Assembly: GCF_001113365.1 (NCBI RefSeq)
Contig: NZ_CKYA01000012.1
Location: forward strand, 1-48,719
DNA length: 48,719 nt
Direction: 5' to 3'
Source: Streptococcus pneumoniae
GTDB taxonomy: Bacteria; Bacillota; Bacilli; Lactobacillales; Streptococcaceae
Positions 32,007 through 40,825 of the stretch are shown piece after piece (within the stretch, counting starts at the first letter, position 1; each line of letters begins with the position of its first letter). The position numbers and the translations under genes were made by a program. Below the pieces are notes generated by a model. The model saw only the letters and a program-made list of their open reading frames with translations. It was not told the DNA's origin and ran no database searches.

Positions 32007-32895
32007 CTTTAAGAAGCTGGTCAATCTGTTCATTCCAGCTAGTTGGCTGGTGTTCTTGATAGTCTTTGTTTGCAAAGTCAACAATTCCTCCTCCCCCGAT
32101 CAATCTCTGGTAGCAGACTCCTTGCAGAACGACTGCCAATTCCTCCTCACTCACACCCAACTCCAACAGGCGTTCATAAACACCTCGGATACTCTTGGCA
32201 TGAATGGTTGAAAAGACTGTCGCACCTGTCAAACTAGCTCTGACTACTGCACGCGCCGTTTCGCTGTCTCGAATTTCTCCGATAATCAAGAGATCTGGCC
32301 GATGACGTAAGGAAAGCTTGATCAAATTTTCATAGTTTAGTCCGATTGCTTCGTTCAACTGCAACTGGAGCATGTCATCCTGCTTGATCTCAACCGGATC
32401 TTCAATGGACATGACTTGTTGTCCCTTAAAGAGAGATTTAGCCAATTCATGCATCAAGGTTGTCTTGCCACTTCCGACTGGACCAGCAAAGAGATAGAGA
32501 CCACGTTGCCTGTACTGCTTACCCAATTCGTCAATATTATGAAACCAAAAATGCAAATCCTGCTTCTCATCATGCAACAAACGAATCACCAAACTCTCAT
32601 GCCCTCTATAATCGCCTACGGTAGATAAACGTAGGGACGCCATTTTATCGTCATAGGCATAATCACAGGAACCCAGTTGACTACGTCGCTTTTCTCCCAC
32701 ATTCATACCCGCCACAAACTTGAAGTGGCTGATGACGGCCGCAAACTTTTCAAAATCATAACAACCAATTCTACAGCGCTCGTCTCCTATCCTCATATGA
32801 AGCTCATAGGCGTCTAGCTTGGGGACAAAATAAATGTCTTGCGCCCCTTTTTTCCGAGCTGAACGAATGATTTCTTGTGCAATTTCTTGAACCAT
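31954..32895 (-). CDS. comGA: Competence pilus assembly ATPase ComGA
   Basis: ComGA is the PilB/GspE-type ATPase that drives pilus assembly. The 313 residues carry Walker A GPVGSGKTTLMHE (138-150), the Asp box near IEDPVEIKQ, Walker B LLIIGEIRDSETA and the His box GATVFSTIHA. The start at 32895 follows GGAGG and gives the pneumococcal length; the frame extends to 32955 across the promoter, which rules out the longer form. A cin-box lies 20 bases upstream. Confidence 0.95.
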   Translation of the reverse strand: MVQEIAQEIIRSARKKGAQDIYFVPKLDAYELHMRIGDERCRIGCYDFEKFAAVISHFKFVAGMNVGEKRRSQLGSCDYAYDDKMASLRLSTVGDYRGHESLVIRLLHDEKQDLHFWFHNIDELGKQYRQRGLYLFAGPVGSGKTTLMHELAKSLFKGQQVMSIEDPVEIKQDDMLQLQLNEAIGLNYENLIKLSLRHRPDLLIIGEIRDSETARAVVRASLTGATVFSTIHAKSIRGVYERLLELGVSEEELAVVLQGVCYQRLIGGGGIVDFANKDYQEHQPTSWNEQIDQLLKDGHITSLQAETEKISYS

Positions 32896-32915
32896 ACTTA
32901 CCTCCTCACCTATAC

Positions 32916-32923
32916 TATTCGCA
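32916..32923 (-). promoter_or_regulatory. cin-box (ComX promoter) of the comG operon
   Basis: TGCGAATA on the minus strand fits the cin-box TNCGAATA recognised by ComX and ends 20 bases before the comGA ATG. T-rich DNA lies upstream, as usual. It is the only one I found next to a gene start in this window. Confidence 0.82.
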
Positions 32924-32971
32924 AAGATTTGGGAAAATAAAAAAAGCAACTCCAAAAAAGTTACTTTTTCT

Positions 32972-33343
32972 CTATTTTAATTTCATACGGCAAGAACGGT
33001 GCCTTTCCTTACCTGTTTGTTTTTCATAGCCTGGGCGTAGTTTTTCATCTGGGATAACCTGCTCATCCTGTAAAAGAGCCAAAGAATGGTATTGTTGTAA
33101 ATATTCATCACATTCATCACACCAGCGTTGGTCTTCTGGATCCCAAAAAATGGTCATCAAATCACTTCTACTTTTATAAAGAGGAGATTCTTGCTCCAAT
33201 CGAAACCAGCAAGTTTTGTAGTATTTGAGAGCATCATAATACTGGTCAAATTTCTTACTAGCTACAATATCTTCTTCCCAACCTTCTAAGAACCACCAGG
33301 GTTCAAAATCTCCGTACATTTCTATAACACGATACATATTCAT
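32972..33343 (-). CDS. DUF1033 family protein
   Basis: This 123-residue soluble protein has the DUF1033 pattern as I know it: MYRVIEMYGDFEPWWFLEGW near the start, DALKYYKTCWFRLEQESPLY in the middle and WCDECDEYLQQYHSLALL later. It is rich in Trp and acidic residues. Function is unknown. It sits just upstream of comG in streptococci. An alternative start is the ATG at 33337, which has better spacing to the AAAGGA site; the difference is two residues. Confidence 0.82.
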   Translation of the reverse strand: MNMYRVIEMYGDFEPWWFLEGWEEDIVASKKFDQYYDALKYYKTCWFRLEQESPLYKSRSDLMTIFWDPEDQRWCDECDEYLQQYHSLALLQDEQVIPDEKLRPGYEKQTGKERHRSCRMKLK

Positions 33344-33420
33344 TCATTCCTTTGTACCGTATATTATAACCAATTCCGCCAGACAAGGAAAGAAATATGC
33401 TCATTTCTTAATTTCTTGAT

Positions 33421-33448
33421 AAAAAATCCAGCCATCCTATGATGACTG
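33421..33448 (-). terminator. Terminator of the alcohol dehydrogenase gene
   Basis: CAGCCATC (33429-33436) pairs with GATGACTG (33441-33448) with one wobble; six T follow on the minus strand. Confidence 0.8.
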
Positions 33449-33486
33449 AATTTCTATTTGCTTATGTTCCAAAATCTTTTTACTAC

Positions 33487-34545
33487 CTAGGCTTCAGAAA
33501 TATCGTTTTCGATGATGACCTTAATGGCATGGTGGTCTGCTGCCTTACTGAAGACTTCATAGGCTTTTTCAATTTCACTGAGTTTGAAATAATGAGTTAC
33601 CAATTTTTCTGGTTCAATCTTATGACTTTCAAGTGCTTTCAACAATTGTGGAGTTGTATTTGTAGATACCAAACCAGTTGTTACATTGATGTTGCGAATC
33701 CAAAGTTTGTCCAAATCGAATTCGACTGGTTTACCATGTACACCACAGTTGGCAACTGTTCCGTCTACACCGATAATCTTTTGACAGAAATCAAATGTTG
33801 CAGGAATACCAACAGCTTCGATAGCGACATCCACACCACGACCATCTGTCAAATCATAAATTTCTTTAATGGCTTTTTCAGGGTCTGAAGAATTAATCTT
33901 GTGAGTCGCACCAAATGATACAGCAGTTTCCAAGCGGTTATCGTCTAAGTCCACCATAATCAATTTAGCTGGTGAGTAGAATTGAGCTGTTAAAAGAGCA
34001 GCCAATCCAACTGGACCTGAACCAATAATGGCTACGCTGCAACCAGGTTCTACTTTCCCTTTCAAGACACCAATTTCATATCCAGTAGGTAGAATGTCTG
34101 ATAGCATAACCAAGGCTTCATCTGACAAGTCTTCTGGAGTGTGGTAAAGAGTATTATCTGCATGAGGAACACGTAGATATTCAGCCTGCATACCATCAAT
34201 TAAGTGACCGAAAATCCAGCCCCCTTCGTCTTCACAGTGGGCATAAATTCCTTTTTTACAGTAGTAGCATTTACCACAGGCACAGACACAAGAAATCAAG
34301 ACCTTGTCGCCTTTTTTGAAGTTCGAAACTCCTTCTCCAACTTCTTCAACAATCCCAATTCCTTCGTGGCCAAGAATGGTACCACTTTGACAAGCAGGAA
34401 CATCTCCTTTAATGATATGGAGGTCTGTTCCACAAATAGTGGTTTTTACGATACGCACAATAGCGTCTGTTGGCTTGCGAATAACTGGTTTGTCTACATC
34501 AACAAAAGAAGCAAGTCCTGGTTTAACATAAGTATAGGCTTTCAT
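33487..34545 (-). CDS. Zinc-dependent alcohol dehydrogenase
   Basis: This 352-residue medium-chain dehydrogenase uses NAD(P) to oxidise alcohols or reduce aldehydes. Catalytic zinc ligands: Cys38 (TICGTDLH) and His60-Glu61 (GHEGIGIVEEVG). Structural zinc: the cluster Cys88, Cys90, Cys93, Cys96 and Cys104. The Rossmann motif is IIGSGPVGLAA near 173-183. It resembles the pneumococcal enzyme encoded between comG and nagA. The natural substrate is not known. A cre-like sequence lies between the -10 and -35. Confidence 0.93.
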   Translation of the reverse strand: MKAYTYVKPGLASFVDVDKPVIRKPTDAIVRIVKTTICGTDLHIIKGDVPACQSGTILGHEGIGIVEEVGEGVSNFKKGDKVLISCVCACGKCYYCKKGIYAHCEDEGGWIFGHLIDGMQAEYLRVPHADNTLYHTPEDLSDEALVMLSDILPTGYEIGVLKGKVEPGCSVAIIGSGPVGLAALLTAQFYSPAKLIMVDLDDNRLETAVSFGATHKINSSDPEKAIKEIYDLTDGRGVDVAIEAVGIPATFDFCQKIIGVDGTVANCGVHGKPVEFDLDKLWIRNINVTTGLVSTNTTPQLLKALESHKIEPEKLVTHYFKLSEIEKAYEVFSKAADHHAIKVIIENDISEA

Positions 34546-34585
34546 AAAGCACTCCTCCTTTTTTTATTTGTACTATTATAATATA

Positions 34586-34614
34586 ATTGTAAACCTTTTC
34601 ATTTGCTTGTTCAA
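34586..34614 (-). promoter_or_regulatory. Promoter of the alcohol dehydrogenase gene with a cre-like site
   Basis: Minus strand TTGAAC (34609-34614), 17 bases, TACAAT (34586-34591). A sequence at 34587-34601 on the plus strand (TTGTAAACCTTTTCA) fits the cre consensus except one base of the central CG. Confidence 0.6.
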
Positions 34615-34666
34615 GATTTTTTGTGATATTTTTAACTTTTTTATTTACTGGTAAAGTAATATAGAT

Positions 34667-34697
34667 AAAAAAGCAGAAGCTAATCTCTAACTTCTGC
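34667..34697 (-). terminator. nagA terminator
   Basis: GCAGAAG (34673-34679) pairs with CTTCTGC (34691-34697); six T follow on the minus strand. Confidence 0.85.
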
Positions 34698-34705
34698 CTT
34701 CTCTC

Positions 34706-35857
34706 TTATGCTTGATAACGTTTCACACCGTCTAGGTAGGTTGCTACCAATTCCAAATCTTTATCTAGCACGATGAAGTCAGCGTCGTAGCCTTCACGGA
34801 TTTGACCACAAACATCATCGATGTGAACAGATTTAGCTGGGTTGAGGCTGGCCATCATGACCGCTTCATGTGGATTTGCAATACCCCATTCGACCACATT
34901 CTTCAAACCGTCCTTGAGTTTGAGGATAGAACCTGCCAAGTTACCAGTAGATTTGAGACGTGCAGTTCCATTTGCTACTACAACAGGGAATTCTCCCAAC
35001 ATATAGTCACCGTCTTCCAAGCCACCAGCTGTCATACAGTCGGTGATAAGAGCGATGTTTTCTGCTCCTTTTTGTTTGAGTAAAATCTCACAAGCTTTTG
35101 GATCTACGTGATAACCATCACAAATCAATTCTGCGTAAGTATGTGGGAGCTCATACATAGCTCCTACCATACCGAGTTCTCGGTGAGTCAAGCCACGCAT
35201 GCCATTGTAGGCATGTACCCAAACACTCGCTCCAGCATCGACTGCTTTCTTAGCTTGTTCAAATGTCGCATCTGAGTGTCCAAGTGCAACTGTCACACCT
35301 TCACCTGTAATAGTACGTACAAAATCTTCCACCCCATCACGTTCTGGTGCAATAGCGATTTTATTTAGCATCCCTTTTGCAGCATCCTGCCAAGAATGAA
35401 ACTCCTCAACACCCGGGTCTCTCATATAAGTTGGATTTTGTGCCCCCTTAAAAGTTTCTGTGAAATATGGACCTTCATAATAAATCCCACGAATCTTAGC
35501 ACCTGTTGCTTCCTTATAATGGTTTCCAAGATTTTCAGTGACTGCAAGCAATTGCTCATAAGTGGCTGTTAAAGTTGTGGGCAAGAAACTGGTAACACCG
35601 GTACTAAGAAGTCCTTCACTCATAGTATGCAATGTACCTTCAATGTTGTTGTCCATCACATCTACACCTGCATATCCATGAATATGAGTATCCACAAGAC
35701 CTGGTGCAATGCTATAACCAGTATAGTCAAGAACCTCTGCTCCTTCAGGAATTTGATCCACATGTTTCCCAAATTTGCCATCAACAAGTTCTAAGTACCC
35801 ACCGCGACGAATGCCAAATGGATAGAAAAACTGATCCGCTTTAACGTAATTAGTCAT
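34706..35857 (-). CDS. nagA: N-acetylglucosamine-6-phosphate deacetylase
   Basis: NagA removes acetate from GlcNAc-6-phosphate in amino-sugar breakdown and cell wall recycling. The 383-residue amidohydrolase has APGLVDTHIHGYAGVDV (metal site), GHSDATFEQAKKAVDAG, HAYNGMRGLTHRELG, LICDGYHVDP and the catalytic Asp in LITDCMTAGG. The start at 35857 follows AAGGAGG. It forms a single-gene unit with promoter 35908-35936. nagB is not in the window, which is normal for this group. Confidence 0.96.
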   Translation of the reverse strand: MTNYVKADQFFYPFGIRRGGYLELVDGKFGKHVDQIPEGAEVLDYTGYSIAPGLVDTHIHGYAGVDVMDNNIEGTLHTMSEGLLSTGVTSFLPTTLTATYEQLLAVTENLGNHYKEATGAKIRGIYYEGPYFTETFKGAQNPTYMRDPGVEEFHSWQDAAKGMLNKIAIAPERDGVEDFVRTITGEGVTVALGHSDATFEQAKKAVDAGASVWVHAYNGMRGLTHRELGMVGAMYELPHTYAELICDGYHVDPKACEILLKQKGAENIALITDCMTAGGLEDGDYMLGEFPVVVANGTARLKSTGNLAGSILKLKDGLKNVVEWGIANPHEAVMMASLNPAKSVHIDDVCGQIREGYDADFIVLDKDLELVATYLDGVKRYQA

Positions 35858-35907
35858 AATAATGACCTCCTTAAAAGATTACTTTTGATATTTATTATGT
35901 CAATTAC

Positions 35908-35936
35908 ATTATAAACCTTTCTTTTTTATTTGTAAA
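35908..35936 (-). promoter_or_regulatory. nagA promoter
   Basis: Minus strand TTTACA (35931-35936), 17-base spacer, TATAAT (35908-35913). Confidence 0.75.
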
Positions 35937-35962
35937 TGGTATAGACCTATTTTCTAAAGATA

Positions 35963-35994
35963 TTTTAAAAGAGCTGAATTTCTCCAACTCTTTT
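35963..35994 (-). terminator. Terminator of the acyltransferase gene
   Basis: AAAAGAG (35967-35973) pairs with CTCTTTT (35988-35994), with T-rich sequence after it on the minus strand. Confidence 0.65.
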
Positions 35995-36008
35995 CTCTGT
36001 AATACAGG

Positions 36009-37826
36009 TTATTTTGATTTGACTGGCTTGTCTTGAGCCGTCTGCAAAGCTGTGGCAATCGTATCTGCATACAATTTAGCTCCTGCTTCAATAGTGCTAG
36101 TGTCACTTCCGAAATGGACTTGGTCTGTTCCTGCCCAAATTTCTGGATGTTCTTTCGCAACTTGATTCCAATCTGCTATCGTGATGTAAGGAGTCTTCTC
36201 TGCCAATTCTCTCATATAGGCAGCAGCCTTCTCAACAATGGCATAGGTCTCTTTTGTCTTATCCCCCTCATAAGGAGTCACCAAAATCATATGATGGCCC
36301 TTAGGAAGATTTTTCACGATACTATCCCAATCTTCCTTGTAATTTTCAGGATTATTTACCCCAGTCGCAATGACCACCATCTTAGGTAAAAATTTATTCT
36401 GGCTATTGTTGAGCATGATTTCGTTGGCGGTCTTGGTTGTTCTGCTGACTTGTGCGTTAATCTGTGCTCCAGGAAGGGCTGTCTGCAGGGCTGTATTTGC
36501 CCTTAAAGCCACCGAGTCACCAATTAACATAGTGCCATCAGCAATTCCTAAACTATCAGCTTCTGCTCGTTCTGTCATCACCTTGGTTTGGCTAATATTT
36601 GTTGCAGCTTGCTTCAAACCATTGACAGTTAAGTCTGTCTCAAACGCTCCCACTTGTGGTGCCAACAAAGTCACTAAGAGGACAATGAAGGCCAAGATTC
36701 CTGTACTTGTCTCAAGAATTGCGTGAACATAAGGCAGGGGACGAAGAGTTTGTAAAACAGGTGTGTTCTTGCCTGCAATCCACGGCTCCAATACATAAAA
36801 TGAAAGACTGGCAAATCCATAAGAAAAAATCAAAGTTAATAACACAGCAAGAAGATTTGATGTCAATTGTGAAAAAATGATATAGAAAGGCCAATGGAAG
36901 AGATAGACAGCGTAACTAGTATCTGCTAAAAAGCTGATAATCTTTGGTTCTTGCACATTAGGAGTCTTTTCATGTAAGACACGCGCCGCCAGAATCATAG
37001 CTAGGGCTGCAAGACTGGCAAGCAAGAAGCCCATAAGATAGGCAAAGAGATAGGTAAATTTGACAAAGAAGGTCAAAATGAGTAAGAAGCCAAAACCTCC
37101 TGCAAAAATCAACAGGGTCTTTCGTAAATCCCAGATTCTATCCAACTGCTTGACGAGGGAAGTCGTCTGACGAACGCCTACAATCGTTGCTATGATACTT
37201 CCCAAAAAGAATGGATAGACATGAGTTAAACTGGAGAAGTAAACAGAGGAATAAGAGGTTACTAGAAAACTACCAATAAACATGGAGAAGAAACTAATCA
37301 AGAAGGCAGCAACAGATAAGAGAAAGACCATTCCTCTCAACTGACCATTTGATTTAGCCTGTTTGGATAAAAACCAAACTGCTAATCCCCATAGAATATA
37401 GTAGTGAACCTCAACTGCCAAACTCCAATTATGAACAAACAAATGAGGAATGAACTGAGATTCATAACTCCCACCTGTTAGGAGTTCATAGAAGTTGGTC
37501 ATAAAGCCTAAGACACCCGCAATCTGACCCCCAATTCCAGCAACATAATCTTGCCGAACTAGGAAGGTAAAGGGCATGGTTACCAAGACCATCAAAACCA
37601 CAGGTGGCACAATCCGATAAAAGCGTCTCCTAAAAAATCCAACCAAGTCAATCTCATGATTTTTAGAAAATTCTTCGATGAGTAGAGCTGTAATCAGAAA
37701 TCCTGAAAATGTGAAAAAGACATCTACCCCGAAAAATCCTCCAGGAAAGATCGTCTGAAAGAAATGATACAAGAGTACCAGTAGTAAACCTGTAATCCTA
37801 ATCAAGGAAAACCATTTAATGCGCAT
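36009..37826 (-). CDS. oatA: Membrane acyltransferase with SGNH domain, OatA/Adr-like peptidoglycan O-acetyltransferase
   Basis: The predicted role is transfer of acetyl groups across the membrane to peptidoglycan N-acetylmuramic acid, giving lysozyme resistance. The 605 residues comprise an acyltransferase-3 domain of about ten to eleven spans (1-400; GFFGVDVFFTFSGFLITALL and RRRFYRIVPP near the start, HNWSLAVEVHYYILW mid-domain) and an extracellular SGNH domain with GDSV near the front and the D-x-x-H pair in TDQVHFGSD. This is the build of staphylococcal OatA and pneumococcal Adr. Another acceptor, such as teichoic acid, cannot be excluded from sequence. Confidence 0.88.
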   Translation of the reverse strand: MRIKWFSLIRITGLLLVLLYHFFQTIFPGGFFGVDVFFTFSGFLITALLIEEFSKNHEIDLVGFFRRRFYRIVPPVVLMVLVTMPFTFLVRQDYVAGIGGQIAGVLGFMTNFYELLTGGSYESQFIPHLFVHNWSLAVEVHYYILWGLAVWFLSKQAKSNGQLRGMVFLLSVAAFLISFFSMFIGSFLVTSYSSVYFSSLTHVYPFFLGSIIATIVGVRQTTSLVKQLDRIWDLRKTLLIFAGGFGFLLILTFFVKFTYLFAYLMGFLLASLAALAMILAARVLHEKTPNVQEPKIISFLADTSYAVYLFHWPFYIIFSQLTSNLLAVLLTLIFSYGFASLSFYVLEPWIAGKNTPVLQTLRPLPYVHAILETSTGILAFIVLLVTLLAPQVGAFETDLTVNGLKQAATNISQTKVMTERAEADSLGIADGTMLIGDSVALRANTALQTALPGAQINAQVSRTTKTANEIMLNNSQNKFLPKMVVIATGVNNPENYKEDWDSIVKNLPKGHHMILVTPYEGDKTKETYAIVEKAAAYMRELAEKTPYITIADWNQVAKEHPEIWAGTDQVHFGSDTSTIEAGAKLYADTIATALQTAQDKPVKSK

Positions 37827-37877
37827 ACGAGTTTATTCTTCCTTTCATTGTACACTTTATTCTATCAAAAAAAGAAG

Positions 37878-37907
37878 AAAAATCCTAAGAGAAAACTTAG
37901 GATTTTT
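37878..37907. terminator. tgt terminator
   Basis: AAAAATCCTAAG (37878-37889) pairs perfectly with CTTAGGATTTTT (37896-37907), with T-rich flanks. Confidence 0.85.
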
Positions 37908-37926
37908 AGCTTATATCAATTCCATT

Positions 37927-39069
37927 TTAGAAATTACGGCCTGACTTATTGTAGCCATATTTTTCCACAAAATACTCACGGAATTCCAAGAGATTGTCAT
38001 CCATGATGGCTTGGCGTACTTGCTTCATCAGGTTAAGCAAGAAGTAAAGATTGTGGTAGCTAGTCAAGCGGATACCAAAGGTTTCATCAGCCTTGAGCAG
38101 GTGACGAAGATAAGCGCGTGTATAGTTCTTACATGTGTAGCAATCACACTCAGGATCCAGTGGCGTAAAATCCTCAGCAAACTGGGCATTTTTGACAACC
38201 AAACGTCCCTGACTGGTCATACAAGTTCCGTTACGAGCAATTCGAGTCGGCAAGACACAGTCAAACATATCCACCCCACGAATCACACCATCAATCAAGC
38301 TATCTGGTGCTCCCACACCCATCAGATAGCGTGGTTTGTTTTCAGGCAGCAGTTGAGTTGTAAAGTCCAAGACCGCATTCATCTCTTCGTGGGTTTCTCC
38401 CACTGCCAAACCACCGATAGAGTAGCCTGGGAAATCCATGCTGACAAGATCATGAGTCGATTGGCGACGAAGGTCCTCAAATCCTGCCCCCTGCACAATT
38501 CCAAACAAACCTTGGTCATGTGGACGACGGTGAGCCTTCAAACCACGCTCAGCCCAACGGCTGGTACGCTCGATGGATTTCTTAACGTAGTCATAAGGTT
38601 GATAAAACTGAGGACATTCGTCAAAGGACATCATGATGTCTGAACCCAGATTGTTCTGAATAGAGATGGCCTTCTCCGGAGACAAGAACATCTTAGAACC
38701 ATTGAGATGGTTTTTAAAGGTTACTCCTTCTTCTGTGATATTACGGCTATCTGCTAAGGAATAAACCTGGAAACCACCACTGTCCGTCAAAATAGGTTGG
38801 TCCCAATTCATGAATTTGTGGAGACCACCTGCGCGTGCGATGAGTTCATCTCCAGGGCGAAGCCAAAGATGATAGGTGTTTGACAGGATAATTCCCGAAC
38901 CCATCTCCTTCAATTCTTCAGGCGACTGAGTTTTGACAGTAGCTTGTGTCCCAACTGGCATAAACATAGGTGTCGGGAAGGTTCCGTGGGGAGTGATAAT
39001 TTCTCCCAGACGAGCTCCCGTGTGTTTTTCTTTCTTAATCAAACGATATTTGATTGGTGAATCTGACAT
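37927..39069 (-). CDS. tgt: Queuine tRNA-ribosyltransferase (bacterial TGT)
   Basis: TGT exchanges guanine 34 of GUN-anticodon tRNAs for the queuosine precursor preQ1. The 380-residue TIM barrel has the catalytic region ILTDSGGFQVYSL, nucleophile region GVDMFDCVLPTRIARNG, and a zinc site Cys-x-Cys-x2-Cys (DCDCYTCKNY) followed by a His in LTSYHNLY. Suitable substrates, tRNA-Tyr and tRNA-His with GUA and GUG anticodons, are encoded at the end of this window. A small hairpin (39085-39103) lies in its leader. It is divergent from the plus-strand membrane gene. Confidence 0.97.
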   Translation of the reverse strand: MSDSPIKYRLIKKEKHTGARLGEIITPHGTFPTPMFMPVGTQATVKTQSPEELKEMGSGIILSNTYHLWLRPGDELIARAGGLHKFMNWDQPILTDSGGFQVYSLADSRNITEEGVTFKNHLNGSKMFLSPEKAISIQNNLGSDIMMSFDECPQFYQPYDYVKKSIERTSRWAERGLKAHRRPHDQGLFGIVQGAGFEDLRRQSTHDLVSMDFPGYSIGGLAVGETHEEMNAVLDFTTQLLPENKPRYLMGVGAPDSLIDGVIRGVDMFDCVLPTRIARNGTCMTSQGRLVVKNAQFAEDFTPLDPECDCYTCKNYTRAYLRHLLKADETFGIRLTSYHNLYFLLNLMKQVRQAIMDDNLLEFREYFVEKYGYNKSGRNF

Positions 39070-39170
39070 TTTTTACCTCCGAAGCTGGGAAAAACAGTCC
39101 CAGTTCATACTTTGCGCCCAAGGGCATACTGTATGATTTTATCAAAAAAAGCTGGAACTGTCACGAACTA

Positions 39171-39179
39171 TGGTATAAT
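39171..39179 (+). promoter_or_regulatory. Extended -10 of the plus-strand membrane gene, predicted leaderless start
   Basis: TGG TATAAT ends 6 bases before the ATG at 39186. The six bases GAGAGA lie too close to the ATG to act as a normal ribosome site if transcription starts at the usual distance. Confidence 0.65.
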
Positions 39180-39185
39180 GAGAGA

Positions 39186-40043
39186 ATGAAATACCCAAAA
39201 ATTGATTTAAAAACCATTCGTCTGCAGGCTAGGCAATTTCAAGCTGAAAATCCCCGCCTCTTTCTCGTCTATCTCTTACCGAGCATGCTGGTCATCTTGT
39301 CTGGCTTCCTCAATCCCTTAGAGCGCATCAACGAGTCTATTTTAGAGCAATCCTTTTTAAGCGTGCTTGGTCATGTATTCCAGGCCTACCTTTTTCCTCT
39401 ATTAGTCTCCTTTATCGGAACTATTCTTCTAACCAGTTCAGTTTATACAACGCTGAAACTCATCAAGAATCCAGATACAGAACTATCAGTCAAAAATAGT
39501 CTCACTCTCTTTAACGAAGAGCACTTTTCACAAACCTTTTTGACTCTCCTTCTCAAACGCTTCTATCTCTTCTTATGGAGCATTCCTAGTTTACTCGGAA
39601 TTTACTTCCTCTTTTACAGTAGTTTTCTAGCAAAGAAATTCGTTGTCCTTCACCCTGAGTTTCCCAATCTGGATCTCACGTCAATTGAAACCGAGCGTTT
39701 CCTCATGACCTTTGGTCTCTACTTTCTAGCAAGTATCCTCTTGATGATTGTAGGAAATAGTCTCTATATTCCACAATACTATGCTTATTCACAGGTAGAA
39801 TTTCTCCTCTGTGACACCCTAGACTTGGGACAGACCAAACCAAGACAAATCCTTAAAACCAGCCGTTTCCTGATGAAAGGCTACAAATTTCAACGCTTTG
39901 TCCTAGACTTACAACTCCTTCCTTGGTACTTCCTCAATTGGATTACCTTTGGAATTGCTAGTTTCTCACTCCTACCCTATATTCAAATCAATAAAATAAT
40001 TTTCTACAGAGCAGTACTGGCTCGAAAACGTCCAAAAGCTTGA
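39186..40043 (+). CDS. DUF975-like integral membrane protein
   Basis: This 285-residue protein has about five or six hydrophobic segments (for example LFLVYLLPSMLVILSGFL, AYLFPLLVSFIGTILLTS, FLWSIPSLLGIYFLFYSS, YFLASILLMIVGNSLYI and a C-terminal span) and a cytoplasmic-looking LKTSRFLMKGYKFQRF. I recognise it as DUF975-like with moderate confidence; function is unknown. I chose the ATG at 39186 rather than an open frame beginning at 39054, because the extended -10 directly precedes it and the earlier part overlaps the tgt leader and start. Its stop lies inside the terminator shared with pcp. Confidence 0.8.
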   Translation: MKYPKIDLKTIRLQARQFQAENPRLFLVYLLPSMLVILSGFLNPLERINESILEQSFLSVLGHVFQAYLFPLLVSFIGTILLTSSVYTTLKLIKNPDTELSVKNSLTLFNEEHFSQTFLTLLLKRFYLFLWSIPSLLGIYFLFYSSFLAKKFVVLHPEFPNLDLTSIETERFLMTFGLYFLASILLMIVGNSLYIPQYYAYSQVEFLLCDTLDLGQTKPRQILKTSRFLMKGYKFQRFVLDLQLLPWYFLNWITFGIASFSLLPYIQINKIIFYRAVLARKRPKA

Positions 40044-40065
40044 AGGTGACCCCTCAAGCTTTTTT
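40034..40065. terminator. Shared bidirectional terminator between the DUF975-like gene and pcp
   Basis: AAAAGCTTGA (40034-40043) pairs perfectly with TCAAGCTTTT (40054-40063), with T on both sides. The TGA stop of the upstream gene forms the end of the left arm. Confidence 0.85.
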
Positions 40066-40068
40066 CTA

Positions 40069-40713
40069 TCAATGAGTTTCTCCGCCCACCAACTTGAGAT
40101 CCTGATCTCCATGTTCTATAATGGCGCCGATTGCCGCTTCTAGCCCTCGCCTAATATCCACTAAACTCATAGCTGGAGTGGTAGGCCGATTCACCACCTG
40201 TTCCATCATATAAGGAATATGCATAAAACCTGCCTTAACATGTGGAAATTTTTTTTCTACCAAATAGAGGGCCTGATACATCAAATGATTGCAGACAAAA
40301 GTCCCTGCCGTATTGGAAACAGAGGCCGGTAATCCCTCTTTTTTTATAGCCTGAACCATCGCTTTAATCGGCAAACTGCTAAAGTAGGCTGAAGCACCGT
40401 CTGAGCGAATGGGAAGGTCAATCGGTTGATTACCTTCGTTATCAGGAATGCGTGCATCGTCTTGATTAATGGCCACTCGTTCAGGTGTCAAGCTAGATCT
40501 TCCACCAGCTTGCCCAATACAAAGGACAAAGTCAGGTTGATAACGATTCATCTCTTCTTCCAACACTTGAGCCGATTTGTGAAAGACTGTTGGCACTTCT
40601 AGACAACGGACCTCAGCACCATGGATTTCAGCTGGTAAACCTTTAATGGCCTCCAAAGCTGGATTGACCTTTTCCCCTCCAAAGGGCTCAAAACCTGTCA
40701 CTAATACTTTCAT
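40069..40713 (-). CDS. pcp: Pyrrolidone-carboxylate peptidase (pyroglutamyl peptidase I)
   Basis: This cytoplasmic cysteine peptidase (family C15) removes N-terminal pyroglutamate from peptides. The 214 residues contain the full triad by motif: Glu78 in GRSSLTPERVAIN, Cys141 in NTAGTFVCNHLMY and His165 in AGFMHIPY. The start at 40713 follows AAGGAG; the frame is open to 40770 but lacks a ribosome site there. A TGT TATACT extended -10 lies about 50 bases upstream. Confidence 0.96.
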   Translation of the reverse strand: MKVLVTGFEPFGGEKVNPALEAIKGLPAEIHGAEVRCLEVPTVFHKSAQVLEEEMNRYQPDFVLCIGQAGGRSSLTPERVAINQDDARIPDNEGNQPIDLPIRSDGASAYFSSLPIKAMVQAIKKEGLPASVSNTAGTFVCNHLMYQALYLVEKKFPHVKAGFMHIPYMMEQVVNRPTTPAMSLVDIRRGLEAAIGAIIEHGDQDLKLVGGETH

Positions 40714-40825
40714 TTCTATCTCCTTACAAATGATTTCATGAAACACTTTTCTTAAAGACAAGTATAACATATTTCCCTTATTCTGGAGTGAAAAGGATTA
40801 GTGAGACTAGAATCGACCTTCAAGT

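Noticed and set aside
34644..34655. TTTACTGGTAAA palindrome near the zinc dehydrogenase as an AdcR zinc-repressor site
   Set aside because: It does not match the AdcR consensus (TTAACnnGTTAA) well and lies well upstream of the mapped promoter.
39085..39136. Structured tgt leader as a preQ1 riboswitch
   Set aside because: A CTGGGA/TCCCAG hairpin is present, but the conserved preQ1 aptamer features are not, and the outer TCATAC/GTATGA stem would lie partly upstream of the transcription start.
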